From: Mactromeris polynyma
Taxonomy: Eukaryota; Mollusca; Bivalvia; Venerida; Mactridae
DNA length: 64,000 nucleotides
Assembly (NCBI GenBank): GCA_032209605.1
Contig: JASFXZ010000009.1
Span: 17,719,553 to 17,783,552, forward strand
Direction of reading: 5' to 3'
The notes beneath the pieces were generated by a model. It did no database searches. It saw only the letters and a program-made list of their open reading frames with translations, and was not told the DNA's origin. Numbering within the stretch: position 1 is the first letter of the stretch; each line of letters opens with the position of its first letter. Below are positions 11,544 through 24,301 of the stretch, piece by piece. Made by a program: the position numbers and the translations under genes.

Positions 11544-12108
11544 GGACTCAAACATGCGATCTAGTTGCGAGTTGATAAAACTTGAGATCAGCATCCAGTC
11601 TCAAATATAGTTCTCATTTTCAACTTATTGCTGTGAAATAAATACCTTTGTTACATGTTGTGTAGCTGTTTTGATGAGATAGGACACATACATAACTTTA
11701 CAAGTAACCTCGGATAATGCACTAACAATATTGAGTTTTGAGCTTTGATAGCAATGTCAAGTTGTATAACAGTGGAACATTTATACCGTATCAAAGCCTC
11801 ATATTGTTTATGGAATTTATAAAAATACAATTAGTCGCAAATATTTTAGATAAATTCTCAACATGCAAATCCTCACACAGTTCTAATGATTACAAAATTG
11901 CAGTCATGTGAATTGAGTTGATTAAAACCTAGTTTTTGCAATATTCAGGGATTTTCGTATTTATAAGTATAAAAAAAATATTCTCAACATAAATTAAAGT
12001 CAGAAACAAATGGAAAAAAACAACAACTCTTGCCATTGAAATGCAGTTTACAAATCGTACCAAGATATAAGATTTTCCGCATTACAGTAACAGAAGAAAA
12101 TGTTTAAT

Positions 12109-12200
12109 ACTTACAGGAAATCAAGTTATGTCCAACTTCTCAGAGTGATCCTGGAATAATGATGTGCGATACTCGGACGTGGCCCCTTTAAAATGATTTT
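12109..12200 (-). promoter_or_regulatory. Probable first non-coding exon and TATA-like promoter of the secreted-peptide gene
   Basis: Reading minus, TTTTAAAGGGG (near 12187-12197) is followed about 70 bases later by a strong donor TCCT|GTAAGT (donor bases 12109-12114). An acceptor just upstream of the coding ATG at 11103 (cut before 11125) could receive it. TATA-driven transcription with a short 5' exon suits a highly expressed secretory gene, but this is inference from motifs. Confidence 0.35.
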
Positions 12201-13873
12201 TTTTGTATAATTAATGGTTTCAACCGATGACCACAACGAGTATTTGACCTTGAGTATTAATTACACAAGCCTCAATTAATCATTCCAATATACGAGTAAG
12301 CCTAGCAATACAATATTATATATACCCCTGACAATGTGCCTACACCCATGAGTAATTATATTATGCTGACCATGAGCTGTTTTTTCCGACGGTTTAACAT
12401 CTGTAATGTTGTCGACTGAGTAAGATATAATGAGTTATTTTACATAACACCACAACCCGATGGATTCAGTTGTTTGTATCGTGATTATTTAATGATTGTA
12501 TCATATTGCAATTTATTAAAAATCATTCAAATCAAATATTCAAAATTAAATTCATAATTCATCTCCACGTTGTGACTTAACTATTACCGAATAATCGAAA
12601 TTCCAGATACAAAACCTAGTAGTCTATCCTTTTCTATTCTAAAAACAAATCATGAAATTTACTTTTATCAAGTAATAATGCCATATTCTTTTGGCAGCTG
12701 GGGAGTCGAAAAACACCCAAAGAAGCACAATTTAACCAAGCGTCTTACCAAATAAATAGTTTGTCTTACTTTCTGATGCAGTCTTCGTTTTAAGTTTTGA
12801 AAATGAGGTATTGTAAATTTGGTTCCAACAATTGCCGAAAAGAAATTATATAAAGTTAAACAGAATATAAAAATATTTATACGTGCATCGTAAATAATTC
12901 GAAATACCATTAAGTACAAAACCACGTCTGTCACAAAATCTTACAATGTTAGAGCCTTGTTTCGAAACCAATTTGTTCAAGTAAAATTAAATCGGTTCAA
13001 CTTTTAAATAGGCACAACTTTCTAATGTAATTCTATTTTCAAAACTGTAATAATACGACCAATAATTAACACAGCAAAACGAAAGATGCATACACCGGTA
13101 GTAATTGAATGATTATTCCGTTAGAAACAGCACATAATTGTGACGAGAGTAATTTATGAATGTTTGAGTTTTATTAAAGCAGGAAAAACATAACTCATAT
13201 TTCTTTCAAAATTAGACACACCATAGCTTCTTCAAATTGCCAAACTGTTTACTGATATTGTTTATGGAATGGACTTTAAGTTACATACAGCTTCACTTCT
13301 CAGACTAGCAAAAATAAACTTCTGACAGACAGAATCAGGCGTTAATGACCAATCAAATTTACAATACGTAAGTTTCTACTCTGAAATTATCTTCAATTTG
13401 CAAACCGTTTTTACTGTAAGTCAATGGCTTTAAATAATAAATCAACTTTTTGAATTTAGTATACACCTGGGGTTAATGAAAAACCTACGGAAGTTTGATT
13501 TATTTTGTATGGCTCAAGCGTTCATTATTCACTGTTGTAATCACGAATCTACGAAATGGCTACTTTTGAATGTACATTTTCTAATTAATCACAAAACCAG
13601 AATGTGTTTTGGTCAGTTTAAGTGTACATTTATATGATAAATATGTAAATATGTTAACGTGAAATATATCCACCTGCCTGATCTGAAACATTGAAATAAA
13701 TATAACGTGAACTTTCTTAAGTTTGTACCGTGTTCATTTATTAACTGCCACAAGTGCCCAGACGAAATAACCACATTTATTAAATACGTGACACAGGTCT
13801 GAGAGGTAGGGGTTGTAAAAAGTTTAACAATTTACAAATTGTTAAAAACATAATTTCTAGACAGAAATATATA
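12201..13873. other. Gene-free stretch
   Basis: AT-rich unique sequence. The open frame at 12668-12934 (minus) has no recognisable domain or splice context. No repeats stand out. Confidence 0.5.
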
Positions 13874-14263
13874 CAGTCGGACCTCGTCGTGTCCGAAATT
13901 CATCTTTAAAGTCATGTTTCGCTTTCCTCTTCTTATACTTGCGTATGTATGTCATTTATGTTTAAGAAATAAATACTATTGTATTATACAACATACTGCC
14001 ATTACATTTAGATTCATGTACAGTTTTCATTTATTAGTTAGAACTACATACATTGTATTGTTTATTGTATATATTGTTGTATATCGCTGGAATAAACTGT
14101 TGGGCGTCACGCCTTATGTTGAATAAATATCTTTCTATCTATCATAGTTTAGAATAGCCCATTTCAGTTCGACGTGCCTAAGAAGATACATAGAGACATA
14201 TAATTATTTCGGATTATACCAAGTATTCGGATAGAAGGTTGTCGAATAAACGAGGTCCGACTG
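13874..14263. mobile_element. TA-flanked MITE with CAGTCGGACCTCGT ends (390 bp)
   Basis: Starts CAGTCGGACCTCGTCG and ends with the inverse ACGAGGTCCGACTG, with TA on both sides. The same ends recur at 30234-30399. Internal AT-rich sequence without coding potential. The ends resemble Tigger/pogo-type elements (CAG-N-CCTCG start, TA duplication); this family assignment is from memory. Confidence 0.8.
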
Positions 14264-14393
14264 TATTTATGAATTATTTTATCTATTAAGAATAGACAAA
14301 CACTTTACAAATCTATATGTTGATTTTGATGTGGTATCTGACTTTGAACATGACACTATACAAAGTAAAAGTAAAGTATTTATTTATTATAGT

Positions 14394-14612
14394 GTTACCT
14401 CTACTTAAAGGGCCAGCCATTTCTGACTTATGACATACCTACTTTCTGAGCACATTAACTTCCCAATTCATATCCTTAAAATGCCAGGCACGAGACAGGT
14501 ATGCGCATGGTAACCATTATTTAACAAGCTGATGGTTCACCAACCGGCCATATCAGAACGGACCCCTACCGGGATTAGAACCTACGCCCTCTCGATTTTT
14601 TACGCCTAATGG
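14394..14612 (-). mobile_element. tRNA-related SINE, copy 1
   Basis: Read minus, it opens with a B-box-like GTAGGTTCTAATCCCGG and ends in GGCCCTTTAAGTAGAGG. It shares its body (GTGCTCAGAAAGTAGGT, TGGCATT-AAGGATA, GGCCGGTTGGT) with 41696-41940, so it is a dispersed family. About 200 bp. Confidence 0.75.
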
Positions 14613-15370
14613 AGAAAATTGTGTTCTGACTTAACAAGCATTTTGCCTTTCATTCTCAGGCTTCATCACTTGTGTTCGATATTGGGTAGAATTTGTATGG
14701 TTTTAGCACAACGTACGTATATTCATGGCGGCCTTAGAAAACACAAATCTTATTAGTGGTTTTGTGCAATAAAACACTTTAAATCTTTTTAATGCGAATA
14801 AAGTATCCTATGACTCAGCTATTGGCAATACAGTGATGAGAGAGAAACTATGATTAAAATTAATAGAGCTTTAATTTACAGTGATACAAAAGCTAAGTGG
14901 ATATGGCAAATCTCCCGTTAAAGACATTTTCGGGTGGGAGGTGGCCAAAAACAGAATCTTTTTTGTAACAGTGAGTCATACGCACCGTACGTAGAAAAGG
15001 TGACGTATTCGGTGTCATAAGAGCGGGTTACCATGGTTATGAAGTTTAAATTACTTCCATTCAATCCCTTAACAAAGGGACATAAGCCTTGCATTGCCTC
15101 TTCTTGACCATGCTCTCTACCATTGCAAGCAGTTTCTTGGTTGTATAAAATTAGCGACAGAGTGAAGAATAGAATTATAAGTTTGGAAATAATTCAAGGT
15201 TAGAAAGAATATCTTTACAAGTTGATATAAAGTTAGGGAAGCTATACAACAAGGAAAGCACTCAATACTTGCAGTATATGAACCTCCATCGAGTGCTGCA
15301 AGAGCTAACATTCTATACTGGTGTCCTGTGGTAGGACAGTGATATGATCGAGGCTCAAACCCACCACCCC

Positions 15371-15600
15371 TAGGGGTTTATTCACAAACATTTTAAGCCT
15401 GAAAATTTTCTCTATTTTACCAGCCTTTTGTTCTCATTAAATCAAAACAAATGAATTTTTGTCCAAATAATTGTTGTTACCCACTGAACACTGATAACAG
15501 GTTTTATAAAATCTATATTGTTATAACGACGTAGGAGCAAGAAGTCTAAGTCTGAGCTTCAGTCTTAAAATGTTTGTAAATAAGGCTTTGGTTGAGTGTT
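15371..15600. mobile_element. MITE with TTTATTCACAAACATTTTAA ends, copy 1
   Basis: The left arm GTTTATTCACAAACATTTTA and the inverse of the right arm TAAAATGTTTGTAAATAAGG pair over about 28 bases, continuing into a GACTGAAGCTCAGACTTAGAC-type subterminal stretch. The same ends occur at 28476-28732. Non-coding. Confidence 0.72.
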
Positions 15601-15803
15601 TGATATGTTACCTACCTCTACTTTCATTCACCATACTATACAGCGGAACAATTAGTAGAGAAAATTCATATATTTTGAAGTTTTGTGAAATATGGATTTA
15701 GTGAATCAGTTAAACAACTCCTAGAATTTTAATTTTTATTACGCAAAAGCTTTGACGATCACATTAAATATAAATGACGAAACAAAAAACATATATATAT
15801 ATA

Positions 15804-15969
15804 CAGTAAAACTTCGATATTAGAAGCACCTTTAGCTAAAACATTTATATAAGCTTAGCCTATGTAAGATTCTTATCCTGCCATTAGATTGGATAAATAA
15901 TGGCACGTGACAAAAATAACTTTAATTCACTGGTTTACTAGGCATCATGTACTTATCGAAGTTTCACTG
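15804..15969. mobile_element. TA-flanked 166-bp MITE with CAGTAAAACTTCGAT ends
   Basis: Starts CAGTAAAACTTCGATATTAG and ends with the inverse ATCGAAGTTTCACTG. TA flanks both sides. No coding capacity. Same length as the TA-flanked elements at 9469 and 30234. Confidence 0.78.
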
Positions 15970-16018
15970 TAAATGAAATTGTGTAAACATAACAATAAGA
16001 TTAAATCATGGGGTAAAA

Positions 16019-16070
16019 GTGAAACTAGACTATCTGCACATAAATAAAGAAGCAGACAGTCTAGTTTCGC
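16019..16070. repeat. Short perfect-stem inverted repeat
   Basis: Arms GTGAAACTAGACTATCTGC and GCAGACAGTCTAGTTTCGC pair at 17 of 19 positions around a 14-base AT-rich loop. Could be a stub of a foldback element or a structured RNA. Nothing in the context decides. Confidence 0.6.
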
Positions 16071-17230
16071 TTTCATCAATCGAAATGGCTGGGACGGATC
16101 ACTAACAGTTTAATAAAATTAACATATACTAATAATTTGCAGTGCATTTTCTGTATTAGATGCATTCCTGTATAACACATAATGGAAGAAACAGACTGTG
16201 AGGGCACTTTATAGAATGTTCAACTATATTTGTGTAAAATGTGTTATAACACTATTTTAAAATTGAGCTACAACAATTATACAAGTTTAATCATACACAT
16301 TACACGTATATGAGTATTATATAGCATATATTACTACATGTATTACACTGTATAATAAATAAGTATGGAATCAACGTCTACCTATAAAAAGCATACTAGT
16401 CTATTAGACTGTAAGTGTCAATCATTTCTCTTGTAAACAGATCAAAAGTTGAACATTTCCAACCAAAATGGAAGAAAGTCACATTAGGAATGTGGAATAC
16501 ATGAATACAAATGTACATTTGCAATACACACACTATACAAGCCAGAATCTAAATTAAGGACTAAACGTATCACAGAATACATAGCTGTTAAAATGGTGTC
16601 ATCACAATAAAATGCCGGTATAAAATGGAGCATTATTAAAAATACACTTTTAAGATGTTTTTTTGATCTGACTGCAATAGGTGCATAACTTATAAACAGT
16701 TACTAAAATAGCAAATAGTTCCGACATCTCTTATTAAAGTAAATTGAAAACAAATGGATTTTTTTTATAAAACGAGATTACAACCAAGTGAATGCAAAAT
16801 AGGAAAAGCATACAAGCATGTACTTCCTTAACTAACGTCAAGGACCTGGCGGGGAAATACATACATGTACTAGTATATATTATTTTGTAAACCTTGAATA
16901 AATTATCACGACTCAATACAGTATGTGAAATGACATTTGTACAATAACAAGGTTAATAAAAAATCAGACAAAAATTAATAAAATCTCAAATTTTTATAGC
17001 ACAGCAACAAACGCACATCAGCATTTCATAGTATAATCAAACTTCTATCAGATGTACAGTGATATGAAACATTCTGCAATATTGTAGCTTTAGTCATGAA
17101 CAGCATTGTGTTTAATCATGTTCTTCAATATTTCTAACTAAATTGCATATTTTGAGCCGACATGAAACTCTTTCTAGATCTATATGCTTGATCTATAATC
17201 AAAGTGATCAGTTCATGATTACTATCTACA

Positions 17231-17470
17231 TTGGAAGACATTTAGTTGCAGTAAATACAATACAAACGGGGTTAATCAAGACAATTTAGTTGTAATAAAT
17301 ATATGGACGGTTTCAGAATTCAAGACAATTTAGTTGTAATAAATATATGGACAGTTTCAGAATTCAAGACAATCTAGTTGTGATAAATATATGATGGTTT
17401 CAGAATTCAAGACAATCTAGTAGTGATAAATATACAAATCATTTCAGTATTCAAGCCAATCTAGTCTGAT
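17231..17470. repeat. 44-bp tandem repeat, about 5 copies
   Basis: Units contain TCAAGACAATTTAGTTGTAA followed by TAAATATATGGACGGTTTCA. The first and last copies are the most diverged, a usual sign of decay at array edges. Confidence 0.85.
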
Positions 17471-17930
17471 TTGATGTTCAGACAGATTTCCAATTAAATG
17501 AAGAATTATTAAAAAGTACTTTATACTTAAACCTAAAGTAATTATCACATATCATTTAAAATCTCACCATGGATGGTTCTGCTCAAACTAGCAACTGCTT
17601 GCTTTGTTTCCGTTTTAACATGAGGTTTTTATTAGATTGAAAATGTGTTCAAATTAATTGCCATTGAGCAAAGTTCAAATAAATTTCACAGCATAGTTAT
17701 AATTGTCTTGAAATATCAAAAAATACAACAGAAAAGTTCATTACTCATTGTACTGAAAAATTTGAAAATCATAATAGAATTAACAAATTGAGTATTGTAT
17801 GTAAAGAAAATTGCTTATGAGCCACTGGGCAACATTTCTACCTAATCTCCATCTAAAACATAACTAAAAGACAAATACAATGTCATTTCATACGAACAAA
17901 TAATTATACTCAATCTCACAGGAGATTTTA

Positions 17931-18010
17931 TGAGTTCTCTTCATTTATCCCTTCTATACATATAAAGGTAAAGGGAGATAAATGGATAAAGGGAGAGAAC
18001 TTGTGACAAT
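17931..18010. repeat. Dispersed foldback repeat, related to 45563-45748
   Basis: Arms GTTCTCTTCATTTATCCCTT and AAGGGAGATAAATGGATAAA plus GGGAGAGAAC form an imperfect hairpin. The inverse reads GTTCTCTCCCTTTATCCATT, found twice in the duplication at 45563-45748. AACTTGTGACAAT next to it is also shared. Confidence 0.6.
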
Positions 18011-18160
18011 AGCCTGTGGTCTAGCTCTCAACAAAACATCAATAGTTGTATTAACTGCCTAAATTGTTTGAATTATTGTTACGTAATGTAATGGATAGAA
18101 AGCTACTTTCTCTGGTTTGATACCAGAATTTATATTCCATATTGAGTACAATAACATAAA

Positions 18161-18206
18161 TGATACCACATGATACCACATGATACCACATGATACCACA
18201 TGATAC
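18161..18206. repeat. 10-bp tandem repeat TGATACCACA, 4.6 copies
   Basis: Four perfect decamers followed by a partial copy. Just downstream of the calaxin stop, so possibly within its 3' UTR. Confidence 0.95.
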
Positions 18207-18442
18207 ATGGCTGGCATTTGAATAATACCACTAGAATTGAAAATGGTAGAAGCTCTCCAAAAAAATTTACAAACCATTGTAGACACAAGTTACGATGGGT
18301 CATTATAATGCATATCCACAAATGATGAAACAAAATTTTTCAAATGATCCTCGCTGTTATACAACAAGTTGCTAACACAAAGTCATAGTTTAGACAAATC
18401 TGGAATTAAGCAGTATAATACAATCTCTGCCGATGGTACGGT

Positions 18443-21400
18443 CTAAAATCTCTGCTTACTTTTATCATCAGCAATAAGTTCCAAGAAACAGTCTCGGCGC
18501 TGAAAATAGAATGGTAAGTATATGTTAATACTTGCAAGTATACTACCGACATTCCTGGAGACTCTCTCAATTGGTCTTTTCAGTATTAAACTAATGGAAT
18601 GTCCAAATTTTCACCAATGTTATGGAAATATCCTGGTACAAATCATATACATGTAGTACAAGTATCATAAAATCAATATACTCATGCATTTAAGTAACAG
18701 ACTATAAGACTTGTAGCAAAATTTTTGAAATTGAAAATGAAGAAATTTTGTTAAAACTTACTTATATAACATAGATTGTTAAACAAATAATTACAACTCG
18801 TATACATTAATCTCAGTCACTGCTACTTGGGTAACTAACCAGTACTCGCCCCTCTTTGAGGGATTTTAAAGTTTGCGATTCAACCTCACCCACGGAGGAA
18901 TTAGAACCCTCAACATCAGATCATGAGACGAACACTAAACTCCTTGACCGCTATGCTTCCCTTTCCTCAAAGCACAAGTCACATAAACAAGTCTCCAACT
19001 ACAGAACTCACCTTATAGTTGGGTAAACAAGGACCAAACGCTTCCATCAGCAAGTTTTCCTGTACCACAGCTTTCTGATAATCTTCAATCGACAAACGAC
19101 CATCATGATCTATATCCTGTGTCAAATACAAACAGACAAAAATCAGATCTCTGATTAATTACTTTTCATAGTTGATTAAACCATTAGGATCTATGATGCA
19201 AGAAAACATTATGTCTTAATTAATAATCATCCAAAAATCATTAAAAATCATTAATGAGAAACAACTTTTGTCATTGTGGCATTTCAGTGAATTCCTTCAA
19301 AAATAGAAAACAGAAAGTCATTGTTATGCAAGAGTAATCTGATTAGAAGTTGCTAAGTCAAACACCTATTAAAATGATTTTGTGTTGAGTAAATAATTTA
19401 ATAAAAGACTGTTATTAGCAGGAAAAAACACATTTCTTTAACAAACGAGTCAATTTAAATAAAACAATACAAAGTATCAGTCATATATCCATTAAAAACT
19501 ACTTGTACAGGCTAAAAGCTTGCCACATTTATACAATGCTCGATTTTAGTCAGTGTAAATAGATTCCCAGTCAACAATCCTACTGACCCAAAGATTGAAC
19601 ACCAGACCTCTTGCTTGTTTAAGGCCTTAAGTTCTCCATATCAAGCTTTTAAAGCAGCATTTCATTTTTCTCAGATAGATACATGGTAGTTTAAATCAGT
19701 CAAATAGCATTTCATTTTAACAAATTAACCTTCACTTTGTTTGATATTGACATAATTCTAAACCAAAAGAAGTCGATTCTAGTCATCAAAACATAAGTAT
19801 GGATTGTGACTTATTGGAGAGAATTTTCTTATTTATCGTTTTGATAACAAACGTGGAAAGACATCAGGTTTTATTTCATCAAAAACGATTTCAATACATG
19901 TAGTCATGAATGTCAGATGTCATATCATTCAACAGTGTATGGCTAGAAATCTTTAGTGACATTGTTATGTCTACCTAGAAGAAATGAGGAATTAAATGTC
20001 TTTTTTAACTGCAAATTTTATCAAATTAGGTGAAATAATTATTTTCGTCTGCAAGAATGGCATTTTAACACATACATACATTTGACCAGTATAATCTTCT
20101 GCATGCATTGTTGAACATGGGTCATTTCTGACCTTTATATGATTGTGTGACATTTATATGAAGTATTATTTGTTGCATAAAATTCTTCTTCTGTACCTAG
20201 TACATTTATATAATACCCTTTACAACTATTTTGTACGTACATCAATTTCATAAAATATGAAATGTCACTTTATTGCTTTAACCTTGAAGTGAGCCAGACC
20301 AGAGGTAGTTGGTAAAATGTGCCCACATTTACACCATGAGTTAGAAGATCAGCATGCTCAAATGTTCTATTTGTTATTAGCAAAGGGAAGTAACTGCAAC
20401 TACCATTGATAACATTATCACAGCAGTTGCTTCCCTCGTTAGACCAAAAGCTGTAATGGTTTAAGAAATAAAATTTATATGCATTACCAGTTTCTTCAGT
20501 GCTAGTTCTACGAGGTCTTTCTGCATCTCTTCAGCATCCTCTTCTTGTTGGTGCTACAATACAATAATATTGGTTTCTTAGTGACCTGCAGCATGACAGC
20601 ATAGAGTTGAAATTAAATGGAAGCTAGTGGATCAATGTAATAGCAATCTCCAGTTTGTTTTAGATTTTAGAAGTTTTAATGTTTTCCTCAATCATAAATA
20701 AGTATCATTCTGTCTACTCCACATTCATACTGTCTTCAGCATGTACATCAGTATATTTTGTAGCGCATTTCATGAATTAATATCATGTTAAAGCAAAAAT
20801 CAGCACAATATCACATTAAAAGTAAAACTGTGATCAGTAGCATGTTCAAATTCTTTGATTAAATGACATTTCACAATTGTTTCAATCATAGGACTACACA
20901 GTTTTTTTCATTCTTTTTCATGAGACAATCAACTGTATTCAAAGGCAGAAAACCTCATATAAAGACTACCTCGAAATCTCATCAAAATACTGTATTTCTT
21001 AGACCAGATGTTACTACCACCTCACAACTCAGACCAGATGTTACTACCACCTCACAACTCAGACCAGATGTTACTTCCACCTCACATCTCAGACCAACTT
21101 TCTTCAGAACCAATGGTGGTCTTAATATTGAGGCTTCATTGTTGTACGTCTCAATTGTTGTTTCCCCAAAATTCTTATTTTGAGAGTTTTTCTAATGTCA
21201 AAACATTTAATTTCTTGAGCAGAGAAATTGTGAAGCTAACAAGTGTCGCCATTGACAGCGATACTAGTAGGCTCCATCTAGGCTATATGCCAAATCTTTT
21301 GATTAGTTATGCATCAGAAAACTCACAAATTAAGTTTGAGAGAGATCATAACTGAGATTGTATGAATTCCAGGCCAGATATAGCCATACATAAATATTAT

Positions 21401-24205
21401 CAAGTATCTTTCACTGGCCTCTGGTATAGATAGAAATATCTAGCGCGACAGTAAGGCTCTGACAGTGTGGGTCTAAATGCGAGAAAACCCGGTCCGGTAT
21501 GCAAGAAAATATAATCTTATTTACCTGTACAAGACAATCTTTCAACAACATAAACATTTCCTCTCTATGGATGTAACCATCTTCACCACGCAAGGAATAC
21601 ACACCAAAACAAACTGTATAGTAAAAAGTTCAAACAAAATCCAAATAAATGAACAATGGTTTTCTAACACTGATTGATGCATGCAATAAAAATGTTGTAG
21701 GAATGAAATGTTATGTGGTAGAATTTATCAAAAGTTTGGCACAGATGTCAAAGACAATTTTGATGAACGATAAAACAGTGACACCACAGATTAGATAGCA
21801 AATTTTCAAAATAGAAAAATTGAGTGTTGTTGAAGAGAGGTTCTCGTTCAAGATACGGTCACTCTGGGGAACTTGTACTGTATGTACCGGATGTAATTAT
21901 TAAGTCATTTTATTTGAAGTGCAGCAAAATAAAATATCAACATACATCGTGCTTGTTCATCAATGGTTCCTTTCAAGAAGATTGACATTCCAATAACCCA
22001 TTCTTCGTCACTGATATAACCATCGTTGTCATTATCAAATGCACGAAACACTGAAATATAATATGACAAGAAATACTAAATGGTATTCACTGTAATACTG
22101 TAGAAAACAAAATGAAACAGTTCATTATTTAACCAATGAAGTATAAAAATGTACCTTGTATCTTTGTCAAATAAGACTACACTTTCTTCTCACTTTTTTG
22201 TATTTTGTTCATTGATAACTAGGTACTTTAAAATCATTTTTTATTATAAACATTTAGTACTGAATGTCACTGATGGCCTAGTCTGTATCCATATCAAGTA
22301 AAATAATATTATATGGGCAATACATAGATTTATCAATATTTGTATATAGATATAGAAAATAAAGATTTATAAGTTCTTTACTTGTGTTCATCCCAGTAAA
22401 GCAACACAAACACTGTTTTAAGACCCGAAATGCTCCCAAACAAAATTGTTTTGAGAAACTTCGAAACAAAGAGACACAGTCATTTTGTTTGAATTTTCTA
22501 TAGACAACTCTTAAGACTAAACCATGCACAAATCTGCACAGCAAAGACAGTGAACAACACAAGGAAATCAATTAGGCATGGAATTGGGGAATCTACTACT
22601 TGGTAAACAAACAAACTTATTTTACTCATATCAATAGTTCAAAATCATAATCAATATCAAATCGACTTGCTAGTACCAATATTGTATCAATAATCAGTTC
22701 TATCAATGACACCACTAGTGTAGGGTGATCTATGAGTCTACCTTTATCCATAAGAACATCATCAGTCATATCAAAATGCTGATGTAAGATGTCTCTAAAT
22801 GTGGGTCTGTCTATCTTCCCACGTTTAATCTCATCAGTAATTGCCTTTGTAAATTCTTTAAACAGCTGCAGAAGACGTTCAACTTCTTGTTTACTAACTG
22901 AAAACACAAACATTACAATAATCAGTTAAAACATTAAATCAGAGGACAGCCTTAGACAACAAGTTTCATATAGTCATTGATTAATTTGGACAACTTTGAT
23001 TTTGCAAAAGTGCTTCTAAAAGGAAGTAATCAGCCAAAAAAGAGGAATATTTCACTAATTAATGTCCTTGGGCAAAGAATGGTTCAAATAATTAGAGATT
23101 TAGGTCAGGTCAGCATTTTAATGTATTATAATTGAAACTTGAATGACCATAAGTTATAAATAAACATTAACTACCAACCTACATAAACACCTATATTTTA
23201 CAAGGTAGGATAAGGCAAAATAATGGTTTTAATCAAATGTTCTAATTGCCATTTAATTACATCTACACATTACTCCCCAAAAGTCGATTTAACGATTATC
23301 ACTGGGAGGCGCGTTGTCTGGTGACAGTTGTTAAAAATGAGAAATCTCATTAGGTGCAAGTTAAAAAGAACTACAAGACTAAGGTTAAAAACAGAGGCAT
23401 AGGTAATTAGAAGTTGACAGTAGCCAGCTGCTCAGCAAAGGTGGTCATGCTGGGGCTGGACTGGATAGCTATAGGGAGGCCGTTCCAGAAGCGAATGATT
23501 CTCTGGAAAAAAGAATTTGAGTGGTAGTTTGTACGGGATTGTGGGATCAGGATTTAATTCCATTGACCATTCATCCTCCCACTGTTCGAGAGCAAGCAGG
23601 TCATTTTGCAGTGATTGAGCATCTTGTGATGACTTGACTGTTAAATAAACTACTGTGTCATCAGCAAATAGGCGAACTTTACATTTGATAGAATCAATGT
23701 AAGCTAAGAAGAGGCTTTATTTATGTACTAAACCTTTATGGAAATTTATGGAAGTTTCTCTCCATACATGTTTTATGAAAACAAGGAATACATCAACTGT
23801 CATAAACATTTTGCTACCAAGACCATATGATTTTAACAGAATGAGAATCCTGTACCAATTAAAATCCAATTAACTATTTAAACGATGTGCCATACATAAT
23901 AACGTTTAAGAAAACTCAATTTCATGATTAAGATAAAAGATCTATCGAATTTGTCACATTTTGACTATATATAAAGCACAAAGCTTGCATAATATTAGAT
24001 GAATATATAGCTGGTGAAATATAACAGTTTTGTCCGAAATCAATCTATCCGAAATCAAGATATAATTTTGATTTTTTATGATTTGTTCAACGTACTAATA
24101 CTGAAATTACTCACAATGGCACGTTTTCATTTTACAAAGTCTATCTGACTTTTCTGCCATCTCCTGTCGCTTGGTTCCAAAACATTTCTTAGTTTTAGCT
24201 GGCAT
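18443..24205 (-). CDS. CLXN: Calaxin (EF-hand calcium sensor of ciliary outer dynein arms), seven coding exons
   Basis: Exons on the minus strand: 24115-24205, 22742-22897, 21946-22050, 21525-21613, 20488-20553, 19012-19116, 18443-18499. All introns are GT-AG and the phases join, giving 669 bases and 222 residues (human calaxin is about 211). Calaxin binds calcium and the outer-arm dynein/docking complex of motile cilia and sperm flagella and adjusts the ciliary waveform. Landmarks: the family-typical [19 protein letters not shown] (residues 64-82); EF-hand loop 1 at 88-99 ([12 protein letters not shown], canonical); a second EF region at 124-136 ([13 protein letters not shown]) that lacks the first Asp and has one extra residue; EF loop 3 at 170-181 ([12 protein letters not shown]), with D at position 12 as in the human protein as I recall it; then EAFGPCLP (194-201). 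The N-terminal 30 residues are basic. Intron 1 contains a LINE fragment and intron 6 a SINE. A perfect CRE lies 89 bases upstream of the ATG. Paralogues such as other EFCAB proteins are less likely given the length and the MTDD/FGPCLP motifs. Confidence 0.94.
18836..18972 (-). mobile_element. tRNA-related SINE in calaxin intron 6
   Basis: On the minus strand an A-box-like TAGCGGTCAAGGAGTTTAG is followed by a B-box-like GAGGGTTCTAATTCC at the usual distance, then a short tail. No cloverleaf closure, so a SINE rather than a tRNA. Confidence 0.65.
21001..21095. repeat. 30-bp tandem repeat, about 3 copies, in calaxin intron 4
   Basis: Copies of AGACCAGATGTTACTACCAC plus CTCACAACTC. Followed by GGTGGTCTTAATATTGAGGC, which resembles the right arm of the TA-flanked MITEs (9469-9633), so the array may have grown inside a MITE. 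Confidence 0.85.
23300..23722 (-). mobile_element. Non-LTR retrotransposon fragment (reverse transcriptase), in calaxin intron 1
   Basis: Minus-strand translation shows the reverse-transcriptase catalytic box in [12 protein letters not shown] (about 23650-23680), followed by [20 protein letters not shown]. It then jumps, in another frame, to the C-terminal end typical of Jockey/CR1-type ORF2: [20 protein letters not shown], ending in a stop at 23407-23409. The segment between is deleted and the frame is broken, so the copy is dead and truncated at both ends. Confidence 0.85.
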
Positions 24206-24293
24206 TTTTCTACCTATTTCGACAATTAGTACCTAACTTTTACGATACTATAGTTAGAAATAATAATGAACGAAATATTTATCAATCATTAAA

Positions 24294-24301
24294 TGACGTC
24301 A
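24294..24301. promoter_or_regulatory. Perfect CRE (TGACGTCA) upstream of calaxin
   Basis: A palindromic CREB/ATF site begins 89 bases upstream of the calaxin ATG (24205) on the transcribed side. The position fits a proximal promoter. No X-box (RFX site), common in ciliary promoters, was found by eye. Function is inferred. Confidence 0.4.
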
